The notes: generated by a model not told the origin, from the sequence alone. A stretch of 64,000 nucleotides of DNA from Clostridiales bacterium (GCA_022786995.1 JALFUW010000012.1:1-64000), one strand, 5' to 3'; shown: positions 50,184 to 58,814, counted from the stretch's first letter. Numbers and translations are program-made.

Positions 50184-50609
50184 TCAATCGACGACGGTAA
50201 CGCCCATGGAGCGGCAGGTACCGGCAACCTGAGCCTCAGCAGCCTCCAGAGTGGGGCAGTTCAGGTCAGGCATCTTGGTCTTGGCGATCTCAGCGATCTG
50301 AGCCTTGGTGATGGTGCCAACCTTGGTCTTGTTGGGAACACCAGAGCCCTTCTCCAGACCGATGGCCTTCATGATCAGCATGGGGGTCGGAGGAGTCTTG
50401 GTGATGAAGGTGAAGCTGCGGTCAGCGTAAACGGTGATGACGACGGGGATCTTGTAACCCTCCATGTCCTTGGTACGGGCGTTGAACTCCTTGATGAAGG
50501 CGGCAATGTTCACGCCGTGCTGACCCAGAGCAGGGCCGACAGGGGGAGAAGCAGTCGCCTTGGCGGCGTTGATCTGCAGTTTGATAATGCCAGTGACTTT
50601 CTGTGCCAT
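50184..50609 (-). CDS. rplK: Ribosomal protein L11
   Basis: A 141-aa protein of the GTPase-associated centre, needed for stringent-factor activation. It shows [40 protein letters not shown] and the Pro-rich linker [21 protein letters not shown] precedes ATG 50609; an in-frame ATG at 50618 lies too near to the site. Confidence 0.97.
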   Translation of the reverse strand: MAQKVTGIIKLQINAAKATASPPVGPALGQHGVNIAAFIKEFNARTKDMEGYKIPVVITVYADRSFTFITKTPPTPMLIMKAIGLEKGSGVPNKTKVGTITKAQIAEIAKTKMPDLNCPTLEAAEAQVAGTCRSMGVTVVD

Positions 50610-50710
50610 AATAAGCACCTCCTGAAAAGAATGTGGTAACGATGCGCCGGGCGCATTTTTTGCGGGGTGAGAACCCCTCCCACGCGACCATCGAAAACAA
50701 TTCGATGCGT

Positions 50711-51241
50711 TTACTGGGATACGACCTCAATCATGTCAAGTTCAAACTCGACGGAGGTCTCACGGCCAAACATGGAAACAATGACGTTGACAGAATTATT
50801 GTCCACATCGATGCTTTCCACGGTGCCGGTGAAGGAGGTCAGAGGACCATCGAGGATCTTCACGGTATCGCCCACGGAGTAGTTGACGATAATCTCCTTC
50901 TTTTCCACACCCATGGCGTAGACTTCCTCATCCGTCAGGGGAGTGGGATCGTTGCTGGACGTACCGACGAAGCCGGTGACGCCCCGGATGTTCCGGATGA
51001 CATGCCAGGTATCATCACTGTAAACCATCTTCACCAGCACATAACCGGGATAGACCTTGCGGTCATAGGTCTTGCTGGCGCCGGACTCGGTGATCTCCGT
51101 AACCGTTTCCAGAGGAATGGACACGGCAAGAATCACGTCGTGGAGTCCCCGGGACTCGACGGTTTTCTCAATGGTGGCCTTGACAGTGTTTTCGTAACCG
51201 GAGTAGGTATGCACAACATACCATCTTGCAGCTTCTGCCAT
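50711..51241 (-). CDS. nusG: Transcription antitermination factor NusG
   Basis: A 176-aa NusG with the N-terminal NGN domain binding RNA polymerase ([56 protein letters not shown]) and a C-terminal KOW domain ([20 protein letters not shown]). It links transcription with translation. ATG 51241 follows AGGAG. It lies between secE and rplK, the standard order. Confidence 0.96.
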   Translation of the reverse strand: MAEAARWYVVHTYSGYENTVKATIEKTVESRGLHDVILAVSIPLETVTEITESGASKTYDRKVYPGYVLVKMVYSDDTWHVIRNIRGVTGFVGTSSNDPTPLTDEEVYAMGVEKKEIIVNYSVGDTVKILDGPLTSFTGTVESIDVDNNSVNVIVSMFGRETSVEFELDMIEVVSQ

Positions 51242-51253
51242 GGAGCGCTCCTA

Positions 51254-51484
51254 TCAGTGGAAGACGCCGATGAGAGCGTCAATGCCGATCTGAGCGACAA
51301 AGTCGAACAGCCAGATGAAGATGCCGACGGCGATGACGCAGCCGACAACGATCGCGGCGTTCTTCAGAACCTGCTGAGGGGTGGGCCAGACGACCTTCTT
51401 CAGCTCGCTGCGAAGCTCACGGAAGTACTTGGCAACCTTGCCCCAGGTTCTCTTGAACCAGTTTTCCTTTTTGACTTCAGCCAT
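51254..51484 (-). CDS. secE: Preprotein translocase subunit SecE
   Basis: A 76-aa single-helix subunit of the Sec translocon. The amphipathic N-terminal part (KVAKYFRELRSELKKVVWPT) carries the conserved KxVxWPT sequence, and the membrane helix follows (AAIVVGCVIAVGIFIWLFDF). It starts 15 nt after rpmG on the minus strand. Confidence 0.94.
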   Translation of the reverse strand: MAEVKKENWFKRTWGKVAKYFRELRSELKKVVWPTPQQVLKNAAIVVGCVIAVGIFIWLFDFVAQIGIDALIGVFH

Positions 51485-51499
51485 GAATCGCGAGCCTCC

Positions 51500-51649
51500 T
51501 TACTTGGTCTCGTTGTGAGTGGTGTGCTTTCTGCAGAATCTGCAGTACTTCTTCATTTCGAGACGGTCGGGGTCATTCTTCTTGTTCTTCATGGTGTTGT
51601 AGTTTCTCTGCTTGCACTCAGAGCATCTCAAAGTGACTTTCACGCGCAT
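51500..51649 (-). CDS. rpmG: Ribosomal protein L33
   Basis: A 49-aa protein translated from ATG 51649 to TAA 51502-51500: [18 protein letters not shown] and so on to KHTTHNETK. Two Cys pairs (CSEC, CRFC) show the zinc-binding form of L33. AGGAGGTGCC precedes the start. First gene of the secE-nusG-rplKA transcript. Confidence 0.96.
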   Translation of the reverse strand: MRVKVTLRCSECKQRNYNTMKNKKNDPDRLEMKKYCRFCRKHTTHNETK

Positions 51650-51782
51650 AACGGCACCTCCTTAAATATTGCCTCCCTGTATCACCCCGGCTAGTGATAG
51701 AATTTAGACAGCGGGCACTACATTTTCCCGCTCCGGGGCTGAAAAAAGCGCACAAAAAAAGCCCTTTTTCACAGGTAGAATC

Positions 51783-51811
51783 ATTCTAGCACAGGGGGTG
51801 GTCAAAGTCAA
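51783..51811 (-). promoter_or_regulatory. Sigma-A promoter of rpmG-secE-nusG-rplKA
   Basis: Minus strand: TTGACT (51811-51806), 17-nt spacer, TAGAAT (51788-51783). Confidence 0.82.
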
Positions 51812-51842
51812 TAAGTTTTTTCATCATTTTTCGTGAAAGTTG

Positions 51843-51872
51843 CCCCGGTTTTCCTGTAAACGAAAACCGGGG
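51843..51872 (-). terminator. Probable terminator of the MBOAT-DHHW operon
   Basis: Minus strand stem CCCCGGTTTTC (51872-51862) with GAAAACCGGGG (51853-51843), 8-nt loop. The T-run is weak (CAACTTTC). Confidence 0.6.
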
Positions 51873-51899
51873 TGAAAAGACAGTTGTGAATGGTTCTGA

Positions 51900-53132
51900 T
51901 TACGCCGGTAAAAACGAGTAGCAGGTGTTTTCGGCAACCGCCTGATCCAGTGTTGCCTCCAGAATGACGATGTCCGGCTGAAAATCCTGATAATGCCGCT
52001 GGAAATCTTCGGAATAGTAGCGCATGTCCAGTTCATCGCAGTCAGAAAAATAAATGGACATCAGGCTGAAGGGGATATTGCCGAAGGAGTCGCCGATGAG
52101 CATGACTTTGGAATTGTCCGGGGCGTTTTCGTTGCGCCATCGGTTCAGGCTGTTGTCTCCCCAGCCGTACAGGCCGTAGGCGTTGAATTGGAAGTAATCC
52201 GGGTTATCCGGGTTCAGGGTATCCTCGCTGTTGTAGCACACGTCTTCATACCGCCCGGTGAGATCCAGTTCCCATTCCGGGACGATCAGCGTAATCTCCG
52301 TTTCAAATTTTGGCTGAATGAAAATGGAATCATCCACCCCGGCGTAGCAAATGCCGGTGCGCTTCCCGGAGGAGCCCAGAAAGGTATTGGGATATGTAAC
52401 AAAATCATAATGACTGCTGTCCGTGTAAAAGCCGTCCACAGACGCAATCGCGCCGGATTCTTCCAGGGCGCTCAAGATTTTTGTGTAAGCCCAGAAGCCG
52501 GTCTGCGGCCTCCAGTGGTGGTCTGTCACAAAAAAAGCGTCCGCGTTGGAAATTTGGTCTTTGTGCAGCGCCTCCCGCAGATCCAGATAGGCAACGCCGT
52601 TTTGGTCAAGCAGTGACAAAAGGGTATCTGACGTATCGTTCATGGTATCCGTGTACCCCTCGGGCAGCAGATCCTCGTATTTGCTGATCTGGGAGGGGGC
52701 GAGAACGAACAGGAACTGACCGCCGTTCTTCTGCTGCATCTGTGAAAGACGCGTGATATTGTGCGCCGTGTATTCAATGTCTTCCTGAGAATTGCGCCAG
52801 CTCACCACGCTGGTCAGATGACCGTTCTTCAGTCTTACCCGCTCATTCATCATGGGCTGTCCCAGCAGCTTTGCCATGGCGCCGTTCAGATTGATGTAGG
52901 TGCCTTTATTTTGAAGCAGCGGCTGATCCTGTTCGGTGGACAGCATTCCGTCGTACATTTCATCGATGCGATCCATGTAGGCGGACACGGAAATCTCGCC
53001 CTTGAGAAGGCTTTTGGTATCATTTTTCAACGGCTCCAGCGGATACAGCGCCACAAAGCCGATATACAGCAGAAAAGCCGCGGCCAAAAGGTGAGCTGGC
53101 CTCAGCTTCCGCGCTTTTTTCAGAAGTTCCAT
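51900..53132 (-). CDS. DHHW-family (AlgJ/AlgX-like) O-acetylation protein
   Basis: A 410-aa protein with one N-terminal membrane helix (residues about 15-32) and an outer SGNH-like domain. The DHHW motif is in FFVTDHHWRPQTGFW and a Ser motif in VMLIGDSFGNIPFSL. Such proteins transfer acyl groups to exported polysaccharides or teichoic acids together with a membrane-bound O-acyltransferase, which is encoded just upstream (53143-54561, 10-nt gap). The polymer is unknown here; no glycan synthesis genes are nearby. Confidence 0.87.
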   Translation of the reverse strand: MELLKKARKLRPAHLLAAAFLLYIGFVALYPLEPLKNDTKSLLKGEISVSAYMDRIDEMYDGMLSTEQDQPLLQNKGTYINLNGAMAKLLGQPMMNERVRLKNGHLTSVVSWRNSQEDIEYTAHNITRLSQMQQKNGGQFLFVLAPSQISKYEDLLPEGYTDTMNDTSDTLLSLLDQNGVAYLDLREALHKDQISNADAFFVTDHHWRPQTGFWAYTKILSALEESGAIASVDGFYTDSSHYDFVTYPNTFLGSSGKRTGICYAGVDDSIFIQPKFETEITLIVPEWELDLTGRYEDVCYNSEDTLNPDNPDYFQFNAYGLYGWGDNSLNRWRNENAPDNSKVMLIGDSFGNIPFSLMSIYFSDCDELDMRYYSEDFQRHYQDFQPDIVILEATLDQAVAENTCYSFLPA

Positions 53133-53142
53133 ATGCAGTCCC

Positions 53143-54561
53143 TCAGAAGTTGAAATAAATGAACGGGTTATGGGATCCTATCATGATGAAGGACACGGCC
53201 CACAAAAGCAGGAAGAAATAGATGGGTACACTGAGCATTTCCATTCCTGCCGCGATGCGGCTGCTTTTGGCTGACAGCCTGTCTTTCAACTGTTTCAGGA
53301 GGGGAGTAGAGCACAAAACAGCCGCAAGGAAGAAGAAACGGTACTGCTGGATGGTTCTGACCACCATGCTGTCGCAAAAGGTGTTTCCTGCCATGCCCAG
53401 CATACTTTGCAGAAAGGCAAGGGCGGCGGGAAGATCCGACGCCCGGAAAAAGACCCAGCCGATCAGGACGCACAGCAGTGTAAAGACACGGTAAAGCTCC
53501 CTTTGCCAGCGGTGAGAAAGCCGCTTGGGCAGGCCGGTCAGCTTTTCAAAGGCGATCAGAACGAAATACAGAAGGCCCCACACCACAAAATTCCAGCTGG
53601 CTCCGTGCCAGATTCCCGTCAATAGCCACACCACGAACAGATTCCAGATCAGCCGCGCTTTGGACTTCACCCGGGAACCACCCAGGGGGAAGTAGACATA
53701 ATCCCGGAACCATTGCCCCAGAGAGATGTGCCACCGCCGCCAGAATTCGGAAATCGAGGCGGAGATATAAGGATAATCAAAATTTTCGGAAAAATGAAAG
53801 CCGAATAGTTTCCCCAGTCCGATTGCCATGTCGGAATAGCCGGAAAAATCAAACAGGATCTGGAAGGCGTAGGCAAACGCGCCCATCCAGGCGTAAATCA
53901 CGCTGCGCTGTCCGGGATCGGCAGAAAACACGGCGTCTGCCACCAGCGCCATGTTGTTGGAGAGAATGATCTTCTTGGCAAAGCCCAGAATGAACCGCCG
54001 GACGCCCTCGCTGAAATCCGCGAAGGTTTCACGCCGGTGGTCAATCTGATCGGCGATGGTCTGGTAGCGGACGATGGGACCGGCCACCAGTTGGGGGAAA
54101 AACGAGATGTAAAGGCCGATGTTCTGGGGACGGACTTGCGCCTCGGCGCTGCGCCGGTAGACATCAATTACATAGGACATAGCCTGAAAGGTAAAGAAAG
54201 AAATGCCCAGGGGAAGGGCAATATTCTGAAGCGGAAGCTGAAAGCCAAGACTGTTCAGATTGGAAATGAAGAAATCCAGATATTTGTACACAAACAGGAC
54301 GCCCAGATTCCCGGCAATCGCCAGAATCAGCAGAAGCTTTCGGATGACTTCCCTGGTAAAACGCTGCATCAGAAGGGCGATCAGGTAGTTAAACAGGATG
54401 GAGCCGATCATCACCAGCACGAAGCGCCTGGTGCCCCAGGCATAGAACAGAAGACTCGCCGCCAGCAGGAACAGATTCCGCAGACGGCGGGGGAGAAGAT
54501 AATAGCCCAGCAAAACCGCGGGCAGAAAGAAAAACAGAAATAAGTTACTGGAAAAAAGCAT
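53143..54561 (-). CDS. MBOAT-family O-acyltransferase
   Basis: A 472-aa polytopic membrane protein of the MBOAT family (AlgI/DltB-like). Landmarks: ALPLGISFFTFQAMSYVIDV, ISFFPQLVAGPIVRY, QILFDFSGYSDMAIGLGKLF, and SISEFWRRWHISLGQWFRDY, with the catalytic His in LLTGIWHGASWNF. It moves acyl groups across the membrane to the DHHW partner encoded downstream. The start at 54561 (MLFSSNLFLFFFLP) is the best by topology and has GGGGG upstream; longer in-frame readings to 54624 add a charged N-terminus. Confidence 0.92.
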   Translation of the reverse strand: MLFSSNLFLFFFLPAVLLGYYLLPRRLRNLFLLAASLLFYAWGTRRFVLVMIGSILFNYLIALLMQRFTREVIRKLLLILAIAGNLGVLFVYKYLDFFISNLNSLGFQLPLQNIALPLGISFFTFQAMSYVIDVYRRSAEAQVRPQNIGLYISFFPQLVAGPIVRYQTIADQIDHRRETFADFSEGVRRFILGFAKKIILSNNMALVADAVFSADPGQRSVIYAWMGAFAYAFQILFDFSGYSDMAIGLGKLFGFHFSENFDYPYISASISEFWRRWHISLGQWFRDYVYFPLGGSRVKSKARLIWNLFVVWLLTGIWHGASWNFVVWGLLYFVLIAFEKLTGLPKRLSHRWQRELYRVFTLLCVLIGWVFFRASDLPAALAFLQSMLGMAGNTFCDSMVVRTIQQYRFFFLAAVLCSTPLLKQLKDRLSAKSSRIAAGMEMLSVPIYFFLLLWAVSFIMIGSHNPFIYFNF

Positions 54562-54665
54562 GGCGACCCCCAAATAACGGAACAATGGCGAGGCCATTAT
54601 GTCACTTTTTGGAAATAAAGTCAAGCCAGAGAGCGGCTTCCCGCGTAAAAAATGGAATTCAAATG

Positions 54666-54694
54666 GTGACAGGCTGGCGTTTTTGCTGTATAAT
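54666..54694 (+). promoter_or_regulatory. Sigma-A promoter of ruvX
   Basis: GTGACA (54666-54671), 17-nt spacer, consensus TATAAT (54689-54694); 26 nt before the ruvX start. Confidence 0.72.
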
Positions 54695-54720
54695 CATCAA
54701 AAAAGCGAAGGAGAGAACGT

Positions 54721-55134
54721 ATGCGTATTATGGGAATTGATTACGGAGACGCCCGCACCGGCGTGGCGGTTTCCGATCTGCTGTGCAGTATTGTGGGCAG
54801 CACCTGTGTGGTGCCCAGCCGAAACACGGAGAAGGCCGTGGCGGATATTGTGAAGCTGGCGAAGGACAACGACGTTGGGTCAATCGTGGTGGGCCTGCCA
54901 AAAAATATGGACGGCACCGAGGGACCCCGGGCCCAGCTGTGCCGGGCCTTTGCCCAGACCCTTCGGGAGGCCACCGGCCTGGAGGTTTCCATGTGGGACG
55001 AGCGCCGCACCACCGTGGAAGCCCACAATATCCTGTCCCAGCACAATTACCACGGCAAAAAGCGGAAGAATACAGTGGATGCTGTAGCGGCCTCCCTGAT
55101 ACTGGAGGGGTATCTGGCTTATCTGCGCCGTTGA
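54721..55134 (+). CDS. ruvX: Holliday junction resolvase-like protein RuvX (YqgF)
   Basis: A 137-aa RNase H-fold protein. The first catalytic Asp is in MGIDYGDARTGVAVSD, the second acidic site is around IVVGLPKNMDGTEGP and DERRTTVEAHNIL, the last Asp in TVDAVAASLILEGYL. YqgF proteins are implicated in rRNA 5' end processing and junction resolution. AAGGAGAG precedes ATG 54721. Its 3' end overlaps the convergent TauE gene by 16 nt (55119-55134), so no room exists for separate terminators. Confidence 0.93.
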   Translation: MRIMGIDYGDARTGVAVSDLLCSIVGSTCVVPSRNTEKAVADIVKLAKDNDVGSIVVGLPKNMDGTEGPRAQLCRAFAQTLREATGLEVSMWDERRTTVEAHNILSQHNYHGKKRKNTVDAVAASLILEGYLAYLRR

Positions 55135-55493
55135 GGACGGTACAGCAGTTCCCGCAGTCCCGTGGCAAGCAGCAGGATACCGAAGGGTTTTCGCAGCAGA
55201 GAGGTATCTACTGAGACGGCGATCAGTGACCCAAAAACGGCAGCAAGGCAGCCGGAAAGGATCGCCGGAAGGCAGGCGCGCAGCTTCAGCGTACCCTGTC
55301 TGAGCCGGAAGGCACAGCAGATTGCCGAGGCGGGAAGAAAAAACAGAAGGTTGATTCCACGGGCGGTGGCCTGATCGAAGCCTGACACCAGTGTCAGCCA
55401 CAGGATCAGCAGGCTGCCTCCGCCCACGCCCATCCCGGTGAGAAAGCCCAGCAGCGAACCAATGATGACACATACAGGAAAGCTGCTCAGCAT
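55119..55493 (-). CDS. Half-size TauE/SafE-family membrane protein (second of a pair)
   Basis: A 124-aa protein with four hydrophobic segments, including VCVIIGSLLGFLTGMGVGGG with the Gly-rich motif that begins each half of TauE/SafE exporters. Full-size members have about 250 residues and two such halves; here each half is its own gene. ATG 55493 overlaps the upstream stop (ATGCTGA). GGGGAGG precedes it. The pair probably forms a heterodimeric exporter for sulfur-containing or other small anions (inference). Confidence 0.8.
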   Translation of the reverse strand: MLSSFPVCVIIGSLLGFLTGMGVGGGSLLILWLTLVSGFDQATARGINLLFFLPASAICCAFRLRQGTLKLRACLPAILSGCLAAVFGSLIAVSVDTSLLRKPFGILLLATGLRELLYRPQRRR

Positions 55494-55843
55494 AGATATC
55501 GATAGCCTCCCCATAGAATCAGCAGCCCCAATCCCCGGTGCAGCCAGCACACGGGGATTTTCTGCCCCCAGATACCGGCGCAAAGCCCGCCGATGACGCT
55601 GCCCAGCAGATAGGGCAGGGCAGGACGGAACGATATGCCGATGGTTGCTGCCGTGACCGCGATGCAGATAAGACAGATGGGCAGAATAATGGAAATAGAA
55701 CTGGAAAACACGGACGCATCCTCAGTATCTGTTAACAGCGTCAGCAGCGGCACCAGCACCAGACCGCCCCCGGCTCCGAACAGGCCAGCCACCAGTCCCG
55801 CGCAGGTTCCCGCCACAACCATGCCGAATTTTGTTTTGCGCAA
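55487..55843 (-). CDS. Half-size TauE/SafE-family membrane protein (first of a pair)
   Basis: A 118-aa protein with four hydrophobic segments. The motif GLVAGLFGAGGGLVLVPLLT matches the start of TauE/SafE halves and DASVFSSSISIILPICLI fits the second helix. The start is TTG 55843, with GGGAGGG about 8 nt upstream. That ribosome binding site lies in the 3' arm of the hairpin that ends the PpiC transcript, and the T-run leads into the TTG, so read-through from ppiC and translation may be linked. Confidence 0.78.
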   Translation of the reverse strand: MRKTKFGMVVAGTCAGLVAGLFGAGGGLVLVPLLTLLTDTEDASVFSSSISIILPICLICIAVTAATIGISFRPALPYLLGSVIGGLCAGIWGQKIPVCWLHRGLGLLILWGGYRYLC

Positions 55844-55883
55844 AAAAATCCCTCCCGCGGTAGCATGACCACGGAAGGGATTT
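55842..55883 (-). terminator. Terminator of ppiC overlapping the TauE ribosome binding site
   Basis: Minus strand AAATCCCT (55883-55876) pairs with AGGGATTT (55853-55846), with further inner pairs (CCGTGG/CCGCGG region), followed by a T-run. The 3' arm contains the GGGAGGG of the next gene. Confidence 0.7.
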
Positions 55884-55894
55884 CTATTCCTTTA

Positions 55895-57547
55895 TCAGCC
55901 GGCGCTGCCGAGTACCAGATCGGTACGGATATAGTCGGTTTCGCCGTCCGTAACGGTGACGGCATCCAGAAGCTCGGCGTGCCACTTATCCACATCCGCG
56001 GAGCGCAGCTCGCTCTGGATCTGATAATCCCGGTAGGTCAGGTCGGTGTTGCCCACGAAATACATGACATGGAAGCCGTAGGTGGTCTCCACAATGCCGG
56101 TGTCGCCGGGCTTGCGGCTGCTGTCGAAGCACCAGTCGTTGAAGGAAGCGACCATCTGACCGGGGTAGACGTTCTCATACAGACCGCCGGTGGTGCCGTC
56201 ACCGTCAGCGGAATGCTCGTTGGCCAGAGCCGCGAAGCTGTCCTCGCTGGCCTCACCGCTCTTCCACTGGGCCAGAAGCTCCTCTGCGGACTTTTTGGCG
56301 GCCGCCAATTCCTCGGCGGAGTAGGCCTCGCCATCGGCATGGGCATCCTCAGCCTCACCGTCGGCATGGGTGGGCTGAATCAGAATGTGGCGGACATTTA
56401 CCATGGGGAAGCTGTTGTCGGTGGAACCCAGATAGTAAACCACATAGCAGCCGCTCAGGGTCTCGGAGGTCGTGCCGTCCTCAGCAGTATTGGTGGCAGT
56501 GCTGTCAAACACACCGATGTCGCCCGCCTTACGGCTGGAATCGGTGACCCAATCCTGATACAGGCTGTTGACGGAGCTGTAGAGCACATTCTTGCTTTCG
56601 GTGCTGGAGGCTTCGGCGCCTTCATTGATGGAAAGATCGGCAATGGCAGCGTCAAAGGCTTCCACAGAGTCGATTTCCTTGGTAGACAGACTCTCGGCAG
56701 CGGCCTTCACGGCAGCCTCGGCAGCGGCTCGCTCCTCGGGGGAGTAGGTGGTGTTGCCGCTTTCGTCGGTGGTGCCGCCGGTTAGAAACTTGGAGGTGGC
56801 CAGATAGTAGTAATTGTAGGAATAGGAAGAATAAGCCTGGGGATTCTCAGCGTCCTTGGCCCGCAGCTCCGCATCGCTGTAGGTCAGGCTGTCGGAGTAG
56901 TGGTTATAGTAGGCACTGGCCAGAGCGTTGCGCTCGGTGTATGCCCGATAACCGTCGATGGTAGCGCCATTTCCGTAGAGCGCCTTCAAATAGGCCTGTC
57001 CCCCGGAGTAGCCGTACAGCGTGGCATAGCCATCCAGAGAGGACATGCTGCTGTCGATCTGGGCAGCCTGATCCTCGGGAAGCGTAAAGCCGGCAGCCGC
57101 GGCGGCATCGGCCAGGGTGTAGGTATCCTTGGCGTTTTCCTTGGCGGTATCCATGAAATCGTCGGCCCAGGTACGGCCGGTGTCCTCGTCAAGCACCTGC
57201 TGGTTCAGGGGCGTGGAGGGATCCAGACCCATCATGGAGGCGTAGCTGCCATAGTTGGAGTAGAAGCTGTTGACCGCGTCAATGAAATAGTAATTCAGCT
57301 CGGCATTGCTGATGGTGTGGTCGCCGACCTGCATGGCGGTGGTGTGCTTTTCGTAGTAGCCGGTATTTTTAATGGTCTGCCGGACACCGACAAAAATCGC
57401 GATGGCCAGCAGCAGAACCAGCACCGCAATGAACGCGATGGTGTACATTTGGGTGGTGGAAGCTTCCTTCCGGGCAGCGATCTGCTTCTGGGTCAGCTTT
57501 TCGGTAGCCTGCTCCTTGCGAAGCTTTTTCTTACTGGATGCGCTCAT
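55895..57547 (-). CDS. Membrane-anchored PpiC-type peptidylprolyl isomerase
   Basis: A 550-aa protein. The N-terminus is basic (SKKKLRKEQATEKLTQKQIA), then one membrane helix (residues about 36-54), a SurA-like helical domain, and at the C-terminal third a parvulin domain (VNVRHILIQPTHADGE, SFAALANEHSADGDGTTGG, EDVYPGQ-like ENVYPGQMVASFND, YGFHVMYFVG). It contains a small duplication HADGEAEDAHADGEAYS inside the parvulin domain. Such proteins fold exported proteins outside the membrane, like PrsA. ATG 57547 follows GAGAGGA; an in-frame ATG at 57589 lacks a site. Confidence 0.88.
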   Translation of the reverse strand: MSASSKKKLRKEQATEKLTQKQIAARKEASTTQMYTIAFIAVLVLLLAIAIFVGVRQTIKNTGYYEKHTTAMQVGDHTISNAELNYYFIDAVNSFYSNYGSYASMMGLDPSTPLNQQVLDEDTGRTWADDFMDTAKENAKDTYTLADAAAAAGFTLPEDQAAQIDSSMSSLDGYATLYGYSGGQAYLKALYGNGATIDGYRAYTERNALASAYYNHYSDSLTYSDAELRAKDAENPQAYSSYSYNYYYLATSKFLTGGTTDESGNTTYSPEERAAAEAAVKAAAESLSTKEIDSVEAFDAAIADLSINEGAEASSTESKNVLYSSVNSLYQDWVTDSSRKAGDIGVFDSTATNTAEDGTTSETLSGCYVVYYLGSTDNSFPMVNVRHILIQPTHADGEAEDAHADGEAYSAEELAAAKKSAEELLAQWKSGEASEDSFAALANEHSADGDGTTGGLYENVYPGQMVASFNDWCFDSSRKPGDTGIVETTYGFHVMYFVGNTDLTYRDYQIQSELRSADVDKWHAELLDAVTVTDGETDYIRTDLVLGSAG

Positions 57548-57607
57548 GTGATCAAATCCTCTCAATTGTCTTCGTGTGTTCTTCGCCAAAATAGTGTAGA
57601 CCCCGGT

Positions 57608-57636
57608 ATTATAACCGATTAAGCCGATGGATTCAA
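57608..57636 (-). promoter_or_regulatory. Sigma-A promoter of the PpiC gene
   Basis: Minus strand: TTGAAT (57636-57631), 17-nt spacer, TATAAT (57613-57608). Confidence 0.8.
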
Positions 57637-57686
57637 GGGGAGAAAAAGGGAATTTCGCAAAAATTTACATTTTCCGGGTTTGATTT

Positions 57687-57723
57687 GGGAAAAAATAAAA
57701 AACACGGGGAGCCGAAGCTCCCC
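57687..57723 (-). terminator. Terminator of the probable 6S RNA
   Basis: Minus strand GGGGAGC TTCG GCTCCCC stem followed by GTGTTTTTTATTTTTTCCC. Confidence 0.9.
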
Positions 57724-57912
57724 ATGCACCCGCTTTAGCCGTAGCACATCCGATTATGACCTGCACGAAAAGGCAGGTGGGTTGCCGCTCCTGTCCTTCA
57801 CTGCTCCCAGCATCCACCCATCGTCAAAGCGCGGGCGGGAGGTCTGCAAACCGAACAGGAAGTCTAACTTCCCTAGTTAAAAATGTGGGTCCAAAAGGAC
57901 ATACTACGCACC
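57687..57912 (-). ncRNA. ssrS: Probable 6S RNA
   Basis: A non-coding stretch of about 190 nt on the minus strand that folds into one long rod. The terminal stem is GCGTAGTATGTCC (57909-57897) with GGATGTGCTACGGC (57751-57738). An inner long arm pairs CCTGTTC, CTCCC and GCCC with GGGTGG, GGGAG and GGACAGG. A small 3' bubble hairpin ACCTGC/GCAGGT lies between. The RNA ends in a strong terminator (GGGGAGC/GCTCCCC then T-rich, 57723-57687). Rod shape, central bubble with a 3' hairpin and size fit 6S RNA, which sequesters sigma-A RNA polymerase. It could instead be an unassigned RNA. Confidence 0.55.
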
Positions 57913-57932
57913 AAGCAGGAAATTGATCCGAA

Positions 57933-58208
57933 TTACTCGGTATCTTCCTCGTAAAGCGAGTCCATAATGAGTCCGTAGACGGTTTCCAGCTCCTGCTCAT
58001 CGTCGATGGTGCACAGAATCGGCTCGCCGTCCTCCTCCACAGACTTGAGGATGCTGACTTCCAGTTCCAGCGTGTCCTGGCTGCCCTCTGCGGGAATCAC
58101 CGCCATGTAGGTGCTGCCGTTCCACTCCAGTGTACTGAGCACCTCCAGCTCATATTCCTTCCCGTCGTCATCGACGATGGTAATAAAATCGGAACCGTAC
58201 TGATCCAT
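57933..58208 (-). CDS. DUF1292-family protein
   Basis: A 91-aa acidic protein: FITIVDDDGKEYELEVLSTL, YMAVIPAEGSQDTLELEV, and SVEEDGEPILCTIDDEQE match the DUF1292 (YrzB) family of Firmicutes. Function is unknown; in many genomes it accompanies ruvX/yqgF and yrzL, and here ruvX is only 3 kb away. ATG 58208 follows GGGGTGAGG. The probable 6S RNA follows directly, possibly made by processing of the same transcript. Confidence 0.87.
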   Translation of the reverse strand: MDQYGSDFITIVDDDGKEYELEVLSTLEWNGSTYMAVIPAEGSQDTLELEVSILKSVEEDGEPILCTIDDEQELETVYGLIMDSLYEEDTE

Positions 58209-58325
58209 GGCCTCACCCCTCATCCTCTGCATGGCCCTATTTTACAGCCAGACGGGGATAAAATCAAGAGGGAATATTGTACAGAATCTCCCGGCGATTT
58301 TTGAAACCCGGCTGGATACGGGGAA

Positions 58326-58547
58326 TCAGGACAGATAATCCTCCAGAAGCTGCTGTAAATCCCGCTGATTTCGGACAATAATCCCATTTTTCAGCGCATT
58401 CTGATCCGCCTCCGGCAAGGCTTCCACCGGGCAGGGGAAAATCTGCTTTGGCTCCGCCGCGCCCTGATCGAACAGGGCTACATACCCTTTCCATACCCCG
58501 ATCACCACATACAGCGCCAAAAGGCTTGATAACAGTCTTTTTTTCAT
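58326..58547 (-). CDS. Small exported protein with BofC-like C-terminal segment
   Basis: A 73-aa protein with an N-terminal signal peptide or anchor (residues 1-20, KKRLLSSLLALYVVIGVW). The C-terminal half, LPEADQNALKNGIIVRNQRD then LQQLLEDYLS, resembles the C-terminal domain of BofC, the forespore protein controlling sigma-K checkpoint proteolysis. It is shorter than Bacillus BofC, which has an extra N-terminal domain. GGAG precedes ATG 58547. The match is by pattern only. Confidence 0.55.
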   Translation of the reverse strand: MKKRLLSSLLALYVVIGVWKGYVALFDQGAAEPKQIFPCPVEALPEADQNALKNGIIVRNQRDLQQLLEDYLS

Positions 58548-58604
58548 AATCTCCCACGCTCCTCTGGCGTTAGTATGACCACCCATGAGGGTTTTATGAT
58601 AGGG

Positions 58605-58665
58605 CAGCACCGCATAATGGGGGCAGCGGGTTTCAGCGGATCTTTTGCACCATTCTGCGGTGCTG
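58605..58665. repeat. 61-bp palindromic dispersed repeat, copy 2
   Basis: Same length and layout as 40425-40485: CAGCACCGCATAATGG, core CAGCGGATCTTTTGCACC, end TTCTGCGGTGCTG. The terminal pairing (GGCAGCACC/GGTGCTGCC, 58603-58667) is kept by paired changes relative to copy 1, which suggests selection on or recent origin of the palindrome. It lies between the BofC-like gene and the PBP gene. Confidence 0.75.
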
Positions 58666-58725
58666 CCATAGAACCCGGATTCACAATGATTTCAAAAAAT
58701 AGGTCTTTCGTTTTGGAAGTGGGTA

Positions 58726-58734
58726 TGCTATAAT
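58726..58734 (+). promoter_or_regulatory. Extended -10 promoter of the class A PBP gene
   Basis: TGCTATAAT (58726-58734) is an extended -10 box with a consensus hexamer; the -35 region is weak. About 80 nt before the start codon. Confidence 0.6.
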
Positions 58735-58814
58735 GATACCCGTATTGTCATGCGCTGACGACAGAATACTGCGGTTTTCTCGCGGATTATGACCGCGTTT
58801 ACGGAGGTAACCCT

